This document shows, piece after piece, positions 17,243 through 25,210 of a DNA stretch of 64,000 nucleotides. This DNA is from Ferrimonas pelagia (GTDB lineage Bacteria > Pseudomonadota > Gammaproteobacteria > Enterobacterales > Shewanellaceae). Location: positions 50,882 to 114,881 of the forward strand of contig NZ_BAABJZ010000012.1 in the NCBI RefSeq assembly GCF_039543565.1, given 5' to 3'. A program made the position numbers and the translations under genes. Every line of letters starts with the position of its first letter. Within the stretch, counting starts at the first letter, position 1. The notes beneath the pieces were generated by a model that worked only from the letters and a program-made list of their open reading frames with translations, made no database searches and was not told the origin of the DNA.

Positions 17243-17326
17243 GGCCTATCACTTCCCGCTCTATCCTTAGGAAGTCCTCAGCGGCCCATTCTCCTGATAA
17301 AGAGCGGCTAACGTGGCTCTCGCACG

Positions 17327-17413
17327 TTTGCACCTTCCCGGCGAGCGCCTGAACGACTGAGAGTCGTGAAGGTGCAAAGACGCAGTACGATTCATCTGTC
17401 GACGCTTCGACAG
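17327..17413. repeat. Nested hairpins between the HDOD gene and queF
   Basis: An 11-bp stem TTTGCACCTTC/GAAGGTGCAAA (17327-17337 with 17368-17378) encloses a second hairpin ACGACT-gag-AGTCGT (17353-17367). A third, CTGTCG-6 nt-CGACAG, follows at 17396-17413 and ends four bases before queF's stop. The genes are convergent, so this may end transcription or form a stable small RNA. No T tract is present. Confidence 0.5.
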
Positions 17414-17417
17414 ACGC

Positions 17418-18269
17418 TTATTGGCGCGCCAATCGATCGTTGGCGGGGAGCGATTCGAAGTCGGAGCGGAACGGGTTGATATCCAAGCCACCGCGGCGGG
17501 TGTAACGGGCATAGACTGTCAACTGTTCGCACTGGCAGTAACGTTTTAGATCCATAAATATCCGTTCGACGCATTGCTCATGGAATTCGTTGTGTTGGCG
17601 GAAGCTGATCAGGTAGCGCAGCAGCGCTTCTTGATCGATCTTGGGGCCCTTGTAGTGGATCTGGACGCTGCCCCAATCGGGCTGCGAGGTGATCAGGCAG
17701 TTGGACTTGAGCAGATCGCTGCGCAGTCGCTCCTGCACGACCGGTCCTTGGGCCGCGCCGGCCAAGTATTCGGGATTAAAGTCGTAGTTGTCGATCTCGA
17801 TGTCTTGGTCATCGATGCACTCGCCCGCCAGTTCAACCAGCGGTTGCTGAGCGAAGGCGCTGGGCAGTACCAGGCTCACTTCGACCGCGCCGTCGGCGCA
17901 GGCGCTGAGATCCCGCTCGAGTCGCAGTCGCACCTCTTCGGTGCTGGCGAGGCGGGTCTGGTTAAAGCTGTTGAGGTACAGCTTAAAGGATTTGGACTCC
18001 ACCAGATTGGTGCTGGAGGCGGGGAGGCGAAAGTGGGCCAGGGCAACCATAGGTTTGCCTTTGGCATTGAGCCACGACAGCTCGTAGCCGGTCCACAGAT
18101 CGGCCCCCTGAAAAGGCAGTGCGCCGGACAGGGCGATGGCGTCGCGATTTAGGCTGCGCGGTACCGGCTGTAGCAAGCTGGGATCGTATTGATCTTTGTA
18201 CTGGGTTGCTTGGCCTAGGGTCAGGCCTGCCAGGGCGTCGGCACCTTGGTAAGGATCGTGGTGTGACAT
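17418..18269 (-). CDS. queF: NADPH-dependent 7-cyano-7-deazaguanine reductase
   Basis: A 283-residue long-form (two T-fold) QueF, which reduces preQ0 to preQ1 in queuosine synthesis; E. coli QueF is 282. The nucleophile is C191 in KSNCLITSQPDWG, with the acid D198 close by, and the NADPH-site motif ESKSFKLYLNS lies at 91-101. The frame is open to 18290, but Met 18269 gives the E. coli length. Divergent from syd with 67 bases between. Confidence 0.95.
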   Translation of the reverse strand: MSHHDPYQGADALAGLTLGQATQYKDQYDPSLLQPVPRSLNRDAIALSGALPFQGADLWTGYELSWLNAKGKPMVALAHFRLPASSTNLVESKSFKLYLNSFNQTRLASTEEVRLRLERDLSACADGAVEVSLVLPSAFAQQPLVELAGECIDDQDIEIDNYDFNPEYLAGAAQGPVVQERLRSDLLKSNCLITSQPDWGSVQIHYKGPKIDQEALLRYLISFRQHNEFHEQCVERIFMDLKRYCQCEQLTVYARYTRRGGLDINPFRSDFESLPANDRLARQ

Positions 18270-18336
18270 AGGGATCTCATTTCGTGGCACAATATCCGCT
18301 TATTTTACCCTATTCCGTCGCTAAAAGAGTCCAATC

Positions 18337-18969
18337 ATGTCCGCGTCTTCGCTTTCTCAGTTTATTGAACGTCATCATCAGGCCTGGCTGAAGGGCCTGG
18401 GGCACGCGCCCGTGAGTGATAAGGAGCGGGATGGACCGGCGTTGCTGCAGCGAGACTCAGAGGGGCTGGCCCAGTGGCAGGCGCAGCCGCAGTCGCCGCA
18501 GGCGCGCTTTGGCAACATCGCTGAGGCGATGGAGCTCACTTTGCACCCGGATCTGGCCCGCTTCTATGGTGAGTTTTATGCGGGGCCTTTGCAGTTTGAC
18601 AGTGCGTTTGGGGCGGGGGAGTTGTTGCAGGTGTGGGATCAGACCGATCTGGACTATCTGCAAGAGAACCTGATCGGCCATTTGCTGATGAAACAACAAT
18701 TGAAACACCTACCGACCCTGTTTATTGGCCTGTTGAATGACTCCGATGCCATGCTGGTGCTGGACAATGCCGATGGCAGCGTTTGGCTGGAGATCCCCGG
18801 CCAGCGGCCTCACCAACGCATAGCGGACGGCCTGGACGATTTGCTGCAGCAGTTGGCGCCACGGGTGGAACTGCCGGTGGTGGTCGCGCCCCAAAGCGCT
18901 CAGCAGCTCGGCTTGTTGGCCCGGCTGAAGCGGATGTGGCAACACATCAAGCCGGGCCGTCGCGGTTGA
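18337..18969 (+). CDS. syd: SecY-interacting protein Syd
   Basis: A 210-residue soluble protein of the Syd family, which binds SecY at the inner membrane and is thought to monitor translocon assembly. The RFGNIAEAMELTLHPDLARFYGEFYAG and WDQTDLDYLQENLIGHLLMK blocks are characteristic. E. coli Syd is 181 residues; this one has extra C-terminal residues. Its usual neighbours yqcC/truC are here 7 kb away. Confidence 0.92.
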   Translation: MSASSLSQFIERHHQAWLKGLGHAPVSDKERDGPALLQRDSEGLAQWQAQPQSPQARFGNIAEAMELTLHPDLARFYGEFYAGPLQFDSAFGAGELLQVWDQTDLDYLQENLIGHLLMKQQLKHLPTLFIGLLNDSDAMLVLDNADGSVWLEIPGQRPHQRIADGLDDLLQQLAPRVELPVVVAPQSAQQLGLLARLKRMWQHIKPGRRG

Positions 18970-18973
18970 GGGC

Positions 18974-20494
18974 TTAGAAGAAGCCGAGCGGGTTGGGATC
19001 GTAGCTGATCAACAGATTTTTGATCTGCTGATAGTTGGCCAGTGCCTTGAGGTGGGTCTCCCGCCCGATCCCGGATTTTTTATAGCCACCGAAGGCGGCG
19101 TGCGCCGGGTAGAGGTGGTAGCAGTTGACCCAGACACGGCCAGCCTGGATCCCGCGGCCCATCCGGTAGGCGAGGTTTTGATCCATCGTCCAGATCCCCG
19201 CTCCCAGACCGTAGCTGGTGTCGTTGGCGATCTGGAGGGCTTCGGCCTCATCCTTGAAGGTGGTGAGCCCCAGCGTCGGTCCGAAGATCTCCTCTTGAAA
19301 GACCCGCATCTGGTTATGACCCTTGAGCAAGGTGGGCTGGACATAGAAGCCATTTTGCAGAGCCGGAGCCACGCTGGCGGCTTGTCCGCCGAGCAACACC
19401 TCGGCCCCCTCTGCGCGGGCGATCTCCATATAGGACATGATCTTATCGAATTGCTCTTGCGAGGCTTGGGCGCCTATTTGGGTCTCGGTGTCGAGCGGGT
19501 TGCCCTGAACGATGGTGCTGGCGCGTGCCAGCAACCGATCGATAAATTCCGGATAAATGGATTCTTGCACCAAGGCTCGGGATGGGCAGGTGCAGATCTC
19601 GCCCTGATTGAAGAAGCCCAGCAGCAAGCCTTCCAGACACTTGTCGAGGTAGGCGTCACCGTGCGTCATGACATCCTCGAAATAGAGGTTGGGCGATTTG
19701 CCCCCCAACTCTAGGGTGACCGGGATCAGCGAATCGGCGCCGCAGCGCATGATGTGCTGACCAACGGCGGTAGAGCCGGTGAAGGCCAGCTTGGCGATGC
19801 GCTCGGAGCTGGCCAATGCCTGTCCGGCTTCCTCACCCAGTCCATTGACCACATTGACCACGCCGGGCGGGATCAGATCGGCCAGCAGCTCCATCAACAC
19901 CAATATCGAGATGGGGGTTTGCTCGGCAGGCTTGAGTACCACGCAGCAACCGGCGGCCAAGGCGGGTGCCAGCTTCCAGGCGGCCATCAGCAGCGGGAAG
20001 TTCCACGGGATGATCTGGCCAACCACGCCGATGGGCTCATGAAAGTGGTAGGCGGCGGTATTGGGATCCAACTGGCCAATGCTGCCCTCTTGGGCGCGGA
20101 GCACGCCGGCAAAGTAGCGGAAATGATCGATACATAAGGGCAGATCGGCATTGAGGGTTTCGCGAATGGCTTTGCCGTTCTCCCAGGTTTCGACGTAGGC
20201 CAGGGTTTCACTGTGCTGCTCTATCCGATCGGCGATCTTCAACAGTAAGTTGCTGCGCTGGGCGGCCGGTGTTTGACCCCACTGCTGTTGCGCGGCGTGA
20301 GCGGCGTCCAGTGCCTTGTTGATGTCTTTGTCATTGGAGCGGGCCACCTCGGCGATCACCGAGCCGTCGACCGGAGACGGGTTGTCGAAGTAGCGTCCAT
20401 CGATCGGGGCGAGCCAGTCGCCGCCGATGAAGTTGTGATAGCGTGATTTAAATTGAAACAGGGCACCTTCGGTGCCGGGCGGGGCGTAGATCAT
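18974..20494 (-). CDS. aldB: Aldehyde dehydrogenase, AldB/ExaC type
   Basis: A 506-residue NAD(P)-dependent aldehyde dehydrogenase; E. coli AldB is 512. The catalytic Cys is C301 in FNQGEICTCPSR, the general base E262 is in LELGGKSPN, and the cofactor loop is GFTGS-like at 239-243. The GEICTCPSR form distinguishes AldB/ExaC, which oxidise acetaldehyde, from betaine-aldehyde types. The start at 20494 has AAGGAAG six bases upstream; an ATG at 20536 is less likely. Convergent with syd. Confidence 0.9.
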   Translation of the reverse strand: MIYAPPGTEGALFQFKSRYHNFIGGDWLAPIDGRYFDNPSPVDGSVIAEVARSNDKDINKALDAAHAAQQQWGQTPAAQRSNLLLKIADRIEQHSETLAYVETWENGKAIRETLNADLPLCIDHFRYFAGVLRAQEGSIGQLDPNTAAYHFHEPIGVVGQIIPWNFPLLMAAWKLAPALAAGCCVVLKPAEQTPISILVLMELLADLIPPGVVNVVNGLGEEAGQALASSERIAKLAFTGSTAVGQHIMRCGADSLIPVTLELGGKSPNLYFEDVMTHGDAYLDKCLEGLLLGFFNQGEICTCPSRALVQESIYPEFIDRLLARASTIVQGNPLDTETQIGAQASQEQFDKIMSYMEIARAEGAEVLLGGQAASVAPALQNGFYVQPTLLKGHNQMRVFQEEIFGPTLGLTTFKDEAEALQIANDTSYGLGAGIWTMDQNLAYRMGRGIQAGRVWVNCYHLYPAHAAFGGYKKSGIGRETHLKALANYQQIKNLLISYDPNPLGFF

Positions 20495-20595
20495 ATGCGT
20501 CTTCCTTGGGCCAATGGCGATATGCAACTTCGCCAACTTGCGCCCAAAAAAGCGGCAGTTTAATTCGACCTAAGTCTAATGAGCCCCATTCGGGC

Positions 20596-21378
20596 TTAGC
20601 CGTGTTTCAGATCCCAAGACAGGTTTGAAACGATCCGGCAGGCGTCACACTTGAAGGCAAACAGGTCATGCAGGGGTTCGTCCAGCAGCCAATCTGGATT
20701 GCCACAGCGTGGGCAGGGGCGTTGGCGCTCTCGGGCCAGGCTTTCGCCCCCCACGCGATACAGGTAGTAGTAGGTCGGGACTTTGGTCAGGTATTCCAAG
20801 CGTCCGCGCAGATCCCAGCCGCGGCGAAACAGGACGCTGTCGCAGGAGGCGATCTCATTCAGGGCGGCAAACTCGACGGCGCCGCTGCCAGCCATCTGCA
20901 GCTCGTCACAGGCTTGCCATTCGGTCTGCCATTTCACCAACGCTTTGTGATCGCCATTAAAGGTCGCAGGCAGTAAGTACAGTGGCACTGGCATCAGGCT
21001 GTCACCGTCACGGATCGGCGAGCAGCTGTGGATATAGGTGGTGTACACCACCTGCCAGTTGGCTGGCGGCTCAGAGGCGCAATGATCGGCATTGATATCG
21101 CGCCCCAACATCTTGGGGCGCGGCTGCAGCAGCTTGGCATCGGTCAGCTGAGCGAGCGCTTGTGTGACCCAGGGAGAGTTGTGGCGGGTGTGCAGGCTGT
21201 CCTCGCCCGGACACATGAGCCGCATGCGAAACTCGGCCTCGTTTTGCACCAAGGGAAATTCCCGGCCCAGTACCTGACCATTGTGACGCCAGGCTTCCAT
21301 CAGGCCGTTAATGGCCTGCTCCACGGCGGTCAGTGTGGTGTCGGCAAAGCATTCAAATCGAATTTCGATTAGGTACAT
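20596..21378 (-). CDS. Zn-ribbon-containing protein, DUF2310 family
   Basis: A 260-residue protein with a C-terminal zinc ribbon (CPRCGNPDWLL...FKCDAC, about residues 222-248). The N-terminal MYLIEIRFECF and the GRDINADHCASEPPANW stretch match the gammaproteobacterial DUF2310 family of unknown function. Upstream of aldB with a 100-base gap. Confidence 0.8.
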   Translation of the reverse strand: MYLIEIRFECFADTTLTAVEQAINGLMEAWRHNGQVLGREFPLVQNEAEFRMRLMCPGEDSLHTRHNSPWVTQALAQLTDAKLLQPRPKMLGRDINADHCASEPPANWQVVYTTYIHSCSPIRDGDSLMPVPLYLLPATFNGDHKALVKWQTEWQACDELQMAGSGAVEFAALNEIASCDSVLFRRGWDLRGRLEYLTKVPTYYYLYRVGGESLARERQRPCPRCGNPDWLLDEPLHDLFAFKCDACRIVSNLSWDLKHG

Positions 21379-21453
21379 AGAGGATCCGGCTAGCGCTAAA
21401 AAGGGGCGACAGTATAACGAGCGGGATGTCCCTCGCCAATCTCGCTGTTTGCG

Positions 21454-21753
21454 TCAACTATCGCGGCGTTTAAGGCGGTCCACTTCCTCTTGCAGTTGCG
21501 TCACCTGTTGTTGCAGCGCTTCCAGCTGCTGCTGAACCGCAGCCAGACTGAGTGGATCGGTGGAGGTTGGGCTGGTCGCTGCCGGAGGCGGCGTTTCGTC
21601 GAGGGGTTGGGGTTGGGCCTTCCAACTGCGCAATGCCTGGATCATCACGGGGAGGGGATATTGATGGCCGGTGTGCTTTTTCAGCAGGGCAAGGCTGGGT
21701 TCAATCCCCTGGGCCATCATCTGGGTTAGTGCTCGGCGGATCGCGGTATCCAT
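21454..21753 (-). CDS. Small coiled-coil protein of unknown function
   Basis: 99 residues. The N-terminal half, MDTAIRRALTQMMAQGIEPS, reads like a short helical DNA-binding-type domain. A Pro/Thr-rich linker follows (50-66), then a Gln/Leu heptad coiled coil (about 70-96). It resembles KfrA-like N-terminal plus coil layouts, but no family can be named. AGAGAG precedes the ATG. Confidence 0.6.
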   Translation of the reverse strand: MDTAIRRALTQMMAQGIEPSLALLKKHTGHQYPLPVMIQALRSWKAQPQPLDETPPPAATSPTSTDPLSLAAVQQQLEALQQQVTQLQEEVDRLKRRDS

Positions 21754-21910
21754 CGGCTCTCTGGGTTGGTGAATTTGACTAAGAGTTTGCCCTATTTACC
21801 AACACTCCGCCAACCCTTGAGGCTAAGTTGCTGAATTAGAAATAAAATAATTTGTGGCACGCTGTTTGTTTAGTACATATCGAAAACACAGCAGAGACAG
21901 GAAGTTATCC

Positions 21911-22294
21911 ATGAAAAATCGTTTAGTACTGGCCACCCTAGTGTTCGCAGCAAGCACCGCATTGACTGGATGTGTGGTATCCGTTGGCGGCGGGGGGGAT
22001 TGGGACAAGGGGAGTCACTCGTCCTGGCAAAAGAAACAAGAGATAAATCGCAAGAATCTGGAGCAGATCGCGTTAGGTATGGGGGTCGAGGAGGTACGGC
22101 GCATCATGGGGACCGCCGACTTTAACGAAGTCTATCAGCGTGACGATCACTCGGTACAGGTGTTGTTCTACCGAACGCATCGGCAAAAAGGGGATGGGTC
22201 TACCAGCAAAGACGAGTGCACCCCTGTGGTATTCCACGCCGGTGAAGTGGTGGGTTGGGGCGACACCGCGTACCGTCAGGCCATCACATTCTAA
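21911..22294 (+). CDS. DUF3192 lipoprotein
   Basis: 127 residues. A signal peptide (MKNRLVLATLVFAASTALTG) ends in lipobox LTGC with Cys21 the lipidated residue. The mature part has GMGVEEVRRIMGTADF, a SmpA/OmlA-like pattern, and a C-terminal CTPVVFHAGEVVGWG. DUF3192 is an uncharacterised gammaproteobacterial lipoprotein family. The start at 21911 has AGGAAG upstream; the frame is open further up to 21854 without support. Confidence 0.85.
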   Translation: MKNRLVLATLVFAASTALTGCVVSVGGGGDWDKGSHSSWQKKQEINRKNLEQIALGMGVEEVRRIMGTADFNEVYQRDDHSVQVLFYRTHRQKGDGSTSKDECTPVVFHAGEVVGWGDTAYRQAITF

Positions 22295-22301
22295 TTTCCC
22301 T

Positions 22302-22535
22302 CTACTTACGTAATCCGGCGTCGAGGCTCTCGATGGTTTCACTCCATTCGCTGTCTTGACGCATCTCCTCCATGATGAAAGCGCGCTGTGCACCACGCCA
22401 GAACGGCGCGTCCTCCAGCTTTTGGCCAGCGCCGAGTCTGTGGCTAGCGAAAAAATGCGTTATGGCTTCCGGCTCACACGGCAGGCCCAGTTGTGCAAAC
22501 AGGTGGGTCATATCTTTCGGAGTGGTATCCATCAT
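22302..22535 (-). CDS. DUF2789 protein
   Basis: 77 residues. The HLFAQLGLPCEPEAITHFFASH and LEDAPFWRGAQRAFIMEEMRQDSEWSETIESLDAGL blocks are the DUF2789 pattern, small cytosolic proteins of unknown role. Two ATG codons stand in tandem (22535, 22532) and no clear ribosome site is seen. Convergent with the DUF3192 gene, seven bases apart. Confidence 0.8.
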   Translation of the reverse strand: MMDTTPKDMTHLFAQLGLPCEPEAITHFFASHRLGAGQKLEDAPFWRGAQRAFIMEEMRQDSEWSETIESLDAGLRK

Positions 22536-22612
22536 TCATTTGCTCAGTGTGCTTGCATTTAGCTTAAGTTTTGACCGATGTTGGGTGAGGTCAAGCTGAC
22601 AAAGGGAATTTT

Positions 22613-23239
22613 ATGATGGCAACGGAGACCGAGGCGACACCGCTGATCCGCCACCTGGCGGCCGAAGAGCTACGTATCGCTGCTTCAATCTTATTGAACG
22701 CCTATAAAGATGATCCCTTCTTCCGGGCCGTGTTTCCCGCACAGGAGTATGAGCAACGGTTGCGGGCGGCGATCCGAGAGGAGCTGCAAGAGTTGTGGCA
22801 GCGACAGCAGGGGTTTATAGGGCTGGAGCTGGATGGGGCGCTGATCGCCGTGGCGTGCTTGTCGGACGGTCACTATCCTCTCGGGCAGGCTCGGTTTTGG
22901 AACTGGCGATTGAAAATGGCACTGGGAACAGGCTGGCATGGTGCGCGTCAATGGATGGCGCGAGAGCAGGAGATCATGGCGCAATTGGCGGATGAACACA
23001 CCGATCTGCTGCAGTTTGTGGCGGTTTCGCCAGGCTATCAGCGTCGGGGTTTTGGTGAGGCCTTATTGCGATCCGTGGTGACCACGCAGCGGGAGGCCGG
23101 CCGTCACGCATTGGCAACCTTGAACTATTGGCCCGAGTTAACGACGCTGTTTGAACGATTGGGTTTTCGTTCTGTCGCCGCCATCCATGTCGGTCAGGTT
23201 GAAGGCCGTTTGTGTCGGGTTGAAATGTCTGAATTGTAA
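22613..23239 (+). CDS. GNAT acetyltransferase
   Basis: A 208-residue GNAT enzyme. The acetyl-CoA loop is VSPGYQRRGFGEALL (about 142-156), preceded by the LLQFVAV strand and followed by LNYWPELTTLFERLGFRSVA. An AAGGGA precedes tandem ATG codons. The stop codon lies inside the conserved element that precedes the first Csr RNA. The substrate is unknown. Confidence 0.82.
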   Translation: MMATETEATPLIRHLAAEELRIAASILLNAYKDDPFFRAVFPAQEYEQRLRAAIREELQELWQRQQGFIGLELDGALIAVACLSDGHYPLGQARFWNWRLKMALGTGWHGARQWMAREQEIMAQLADEHTDLLQFVAVSPGYQRRGFGEALLRSVVTTQREAGRHALATLNYWPELTTLFERLGFRSVAAIHVGQVEGRLCRVEMSEL

Positions 23240-23257
23240 GAAATTGACCCGTTCTTG
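23235..23257 (+). promoter_or_regulatory. Shared upstream element of Csr RNA 1
   Basis: TGTAAGAAATTGACC followed by cgTTCTTG. Nearly the same string recurs at 24221-24242 ahead of the second RNA, at a similar distance to its terminator. It starts with TGTAAG, the left half of the GacA/UvrY site TGTAAG-N6-CTTACA, but the right half is not at the standard spacing. It is the best candidate for a UvrY (GacA-type) activating site. Confidence 0.45.
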
Positions 23258-23389
23258 CGTGTGTGATTGCCTTAATTTTTTATGGTGTTTTTCCAGAGGG
23301 AAGGGGTCGGACATTACAATTGAATTGTTAAAATCCTTTACAATTAGTCGATTGATGTGAAATATTAGCACTCACAAACTGGAGCCGGC

Positions 23390-23804
23390 ACAACAGGGTC
23401 GTCGTACTGTCTTGAGCTCGCGCTGCGGTTATTTACAATGGAAGACATCTAAAGGATTAGGTGCCTAACGTCATTCGGTCATCGACAAGGAGTTGAGATC
23501 GTCGAGCGTTGGGTAAGTTGGTAACAGCTGCCACAGGGAGTGGGGTTGGGTAACCGACTTAGGGTGGACAGGGAGCCGCCGCAGGGATGGAAGATCGTTG
23601 TCTTTGACAATGATGTGGGTAATGGGACATTACCTTGCCAGGAAGGTTGGTACGTCAGTACAGGGATTGCTGAAGGAATAGCCAGGGACGATGCAGGGAA
23701 CAGTAAAATAACGCAAGGATGGGCCAGGGATCGGCATCAATTTAAGCGGGAAAGCTTAACAAGCACCATCAGGGCCGCAACGAATGTTGCGGCCCATTTT
23801 ATTG
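23390..23804 (+). ncRNA. CsrB-family sponge RNA 1
   Basis: About 415 bases with no credible coding frame and some 18 GGA triplets, mostly as CAGGGA, AAGGA or CAGGA, spaced 15-30 bases, in loop-like settings. This is the signature of CsrB/RsmZ RNAs, which sequester the translation regulator CsrA. It ends in a strong terminator, GGGCCGCAAC-gaat-GTTGCGGCCC plus ATTTTATT (23772-23804). The 5' end is estimated. Not to be confused with the overlapping spurious frames. Confidence 0.82.
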
Positions 23805-24220
23805 CTTCTATTCAGCGCTGCCCTTGGGGGCGTACACCGCTTTGCCGTTATAACATCGCACCCAAGCTGGTTGGTGTTCGCGCCTGAACTTCCCCCTATG
23901 TCCAATCAGGCGACATGCGCCTTGGCTATTTCTTGCTGTCATTAAGCGTTCCCACAGCGATGGTACATAGCCGGCCCATCGTTGCGCCGTTGTTGTCGTC
24001 ACGACCGAGATAACCCCAGAGCGCTTCTGGCTGGTGCGACAGCCAATGGAGCTGAGAGACGAAGCTGGGCTGACTTGAGAGCTGTGGCCAGTTTGGGTTG
24101 ACCACGATGTTGTTGCTGTCTGCAGGGAAGATCGCAAACGGCGCCATTTCAGCAAGTTAACATTATTTTGAGTGTGCGGGGGCGGGGTATTCTCAGCCTG
24201 TCTAATATCTCTTTGTTATC
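23805..24220. other. Spacer between the two Csr RNAs
   Basis: About 415 bases with no well-supported gene. Minus-strand frames (24147 to 23926, 73 codons; and 24155 to 23808) have no ribosome site. They read like pieces of one broken gene, with the second frame ending in AWVRCYNGKAVYAPKGSAE, but no family is recognised. Confidence 0.35.
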
Positions 24221-24242
24221 TGTAAGAAAATGCCCTTTCTTG
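24221..24242 (+). promoter_or_regulatory. Shared upstream element of Csr RNA 2
   Basis: TGTAAGAAAATGCCC followed by ttTCTTG. It is almost identical to the element at 23235-23257 and lies 549 bases before the end of RNA 2's terminator (about 570 for RNA 1). Probably a UvrY/GacA-type activating site. Confidence 0.45.
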
Positions 24243-24359
24243 ATGGCGTTAATGCCATTCATCTTGTTATTTTTATCTACTATTTCAGTCACTTGAATTT
24301 ATATATCGGTGCTGTGGGTCTGCAGGTTATACCTTGATAGGCCTTTGGGGGGCTTGTTG

Positions 24360-24767
24360 CGTCAGACAGCTGAACTAAACTCTTCTCTGTCAGGACGAGA
24401 CAGTCAACGTGATGTCGGTACGGTCAGCAGGACGCTGTGAATATCGGTATTCGACTTTCAAGGATGGCATAGGAGCTCTCCAGGATGGAGACGGTTCGGT
24501 CTAAAGGAACAGGCCGTGGAAAGGATGCCAGTACAAAGATAGTGCAATGACCAAGGAGCGGCAGGATGCTGTGGTCATGTTTACAAAGGAATTGTGAAGG
24601 GCAGGAGCCGGGCACTGGAGTACAGGGAAGCTGACGGAACAGCTAAAGGAATGCGCTAGGAAGCGGTTGTACGCAAGGATGATGCAGGGAGCATCAATTC
24701 AACAGGATGTTGGCGTAAACGTGGTACCCCGAACCGCAACAGGCAACTGTTGCGGTTCCTTTATTTT
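24360..24767 (+). ncRNA. CsrB-family sponge RNA 2
   Basis: About 408 bases with roughly 21 GGA triplets, mostly AAGGA, CAGGA and CAGGGA, and no credible coding frame. The terminator is GAACCGCAACAG-gcaa-CTGTTGCGGTTC followed by CTTTATTTT (24731-24767). It is of the same class as RNA 1 but differs in sequence apart from the motif, so it looks like an old paralogue (CsrB/CsrC-like) and not a recent duplication. The 5' end is estimated. Confidence 0.82.
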
Positions 24768-24798
24768 GGGCGGTTAACGCCCGTGCATGAGCCGGCTG

Positions 24799-25209
24799 TT
24801 ATTTGCAGTTCGTTTTGCACCCTGTCTTTGGCCCACAGCTGCCGCCACCACAGCCGCCCATACCGACTCTTCCTCGACTTTGAGGCGCATCCTGCCACTC
24901 GGGTTCAGGGTAGAAGGGCAATTTGGTGTCTTTGAGGCGGTTGCCGAGAAATTCGAGGGTCGCGGTCAGGCTGTTGAGTCCGTCGGTGCTGAATTCGATC
25001 TGATACTCGGTGTGCCAACCGATCCCGTTACCCGGGATCTTACCGAGACGGGCTTTGATCCGGGCGACGTTGAGCATTTGCAATCGACGCTGTTGACAGA
25101 GGCGGCGAGCATGAAACTCTGCGCCCTCAGAGATCTGACGAAGTTGCCAGAACAGCAGACCAATCAGGCCACAGCCCATCAGTAGCATTAATTCGAACAG
25201 GTTGAACAT
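24799..25209 (-). CDS. DUF3301 membrane-anchored protein
   Basis: 136 residues. An N-terminal hydrophobic helix (MFNLFELMLLMGCGLIGLLFW) is followed by the DUF3301 block QISEGAEFHARRLCQQRRLQMLNVARIK. The C-terminus is a Gly/Cys tail, GGCGGGSCGPKTGCKTNCK, with four Cys that could hold a metal. The ATG lies one base after the DUF3549 stop, so the two are translated together. Function unknown. Confidence 0.82.
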   Translation of the reverse strand: MFNLFELMLLMGCGLIGLLFWQLRQISEGAEFHARRLCQQRRLQMLNVARIKARLGKIPGNGIGWHTEYQIEFSTDGLNSLTATLEFLGNRLKDTKLPFYPEPEWQDAPQSRGRVGMGGCGGGSCGPKTGCKTNCK

Positions 25210-25210
25210 C

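Noticed and set aside
17421..17434. 14-bp palindrome ATTGGCGCGCCAAT
   Set aside because: It encodes the last residues of queF and is explained by codons; no second copy seen.
23540..23887. 115-codon plus-strand frame inside Csr RNA 1
   Set aside because: It runs through the terminator hairpin and is made of GGA-repeat translations, so it is not a gene.
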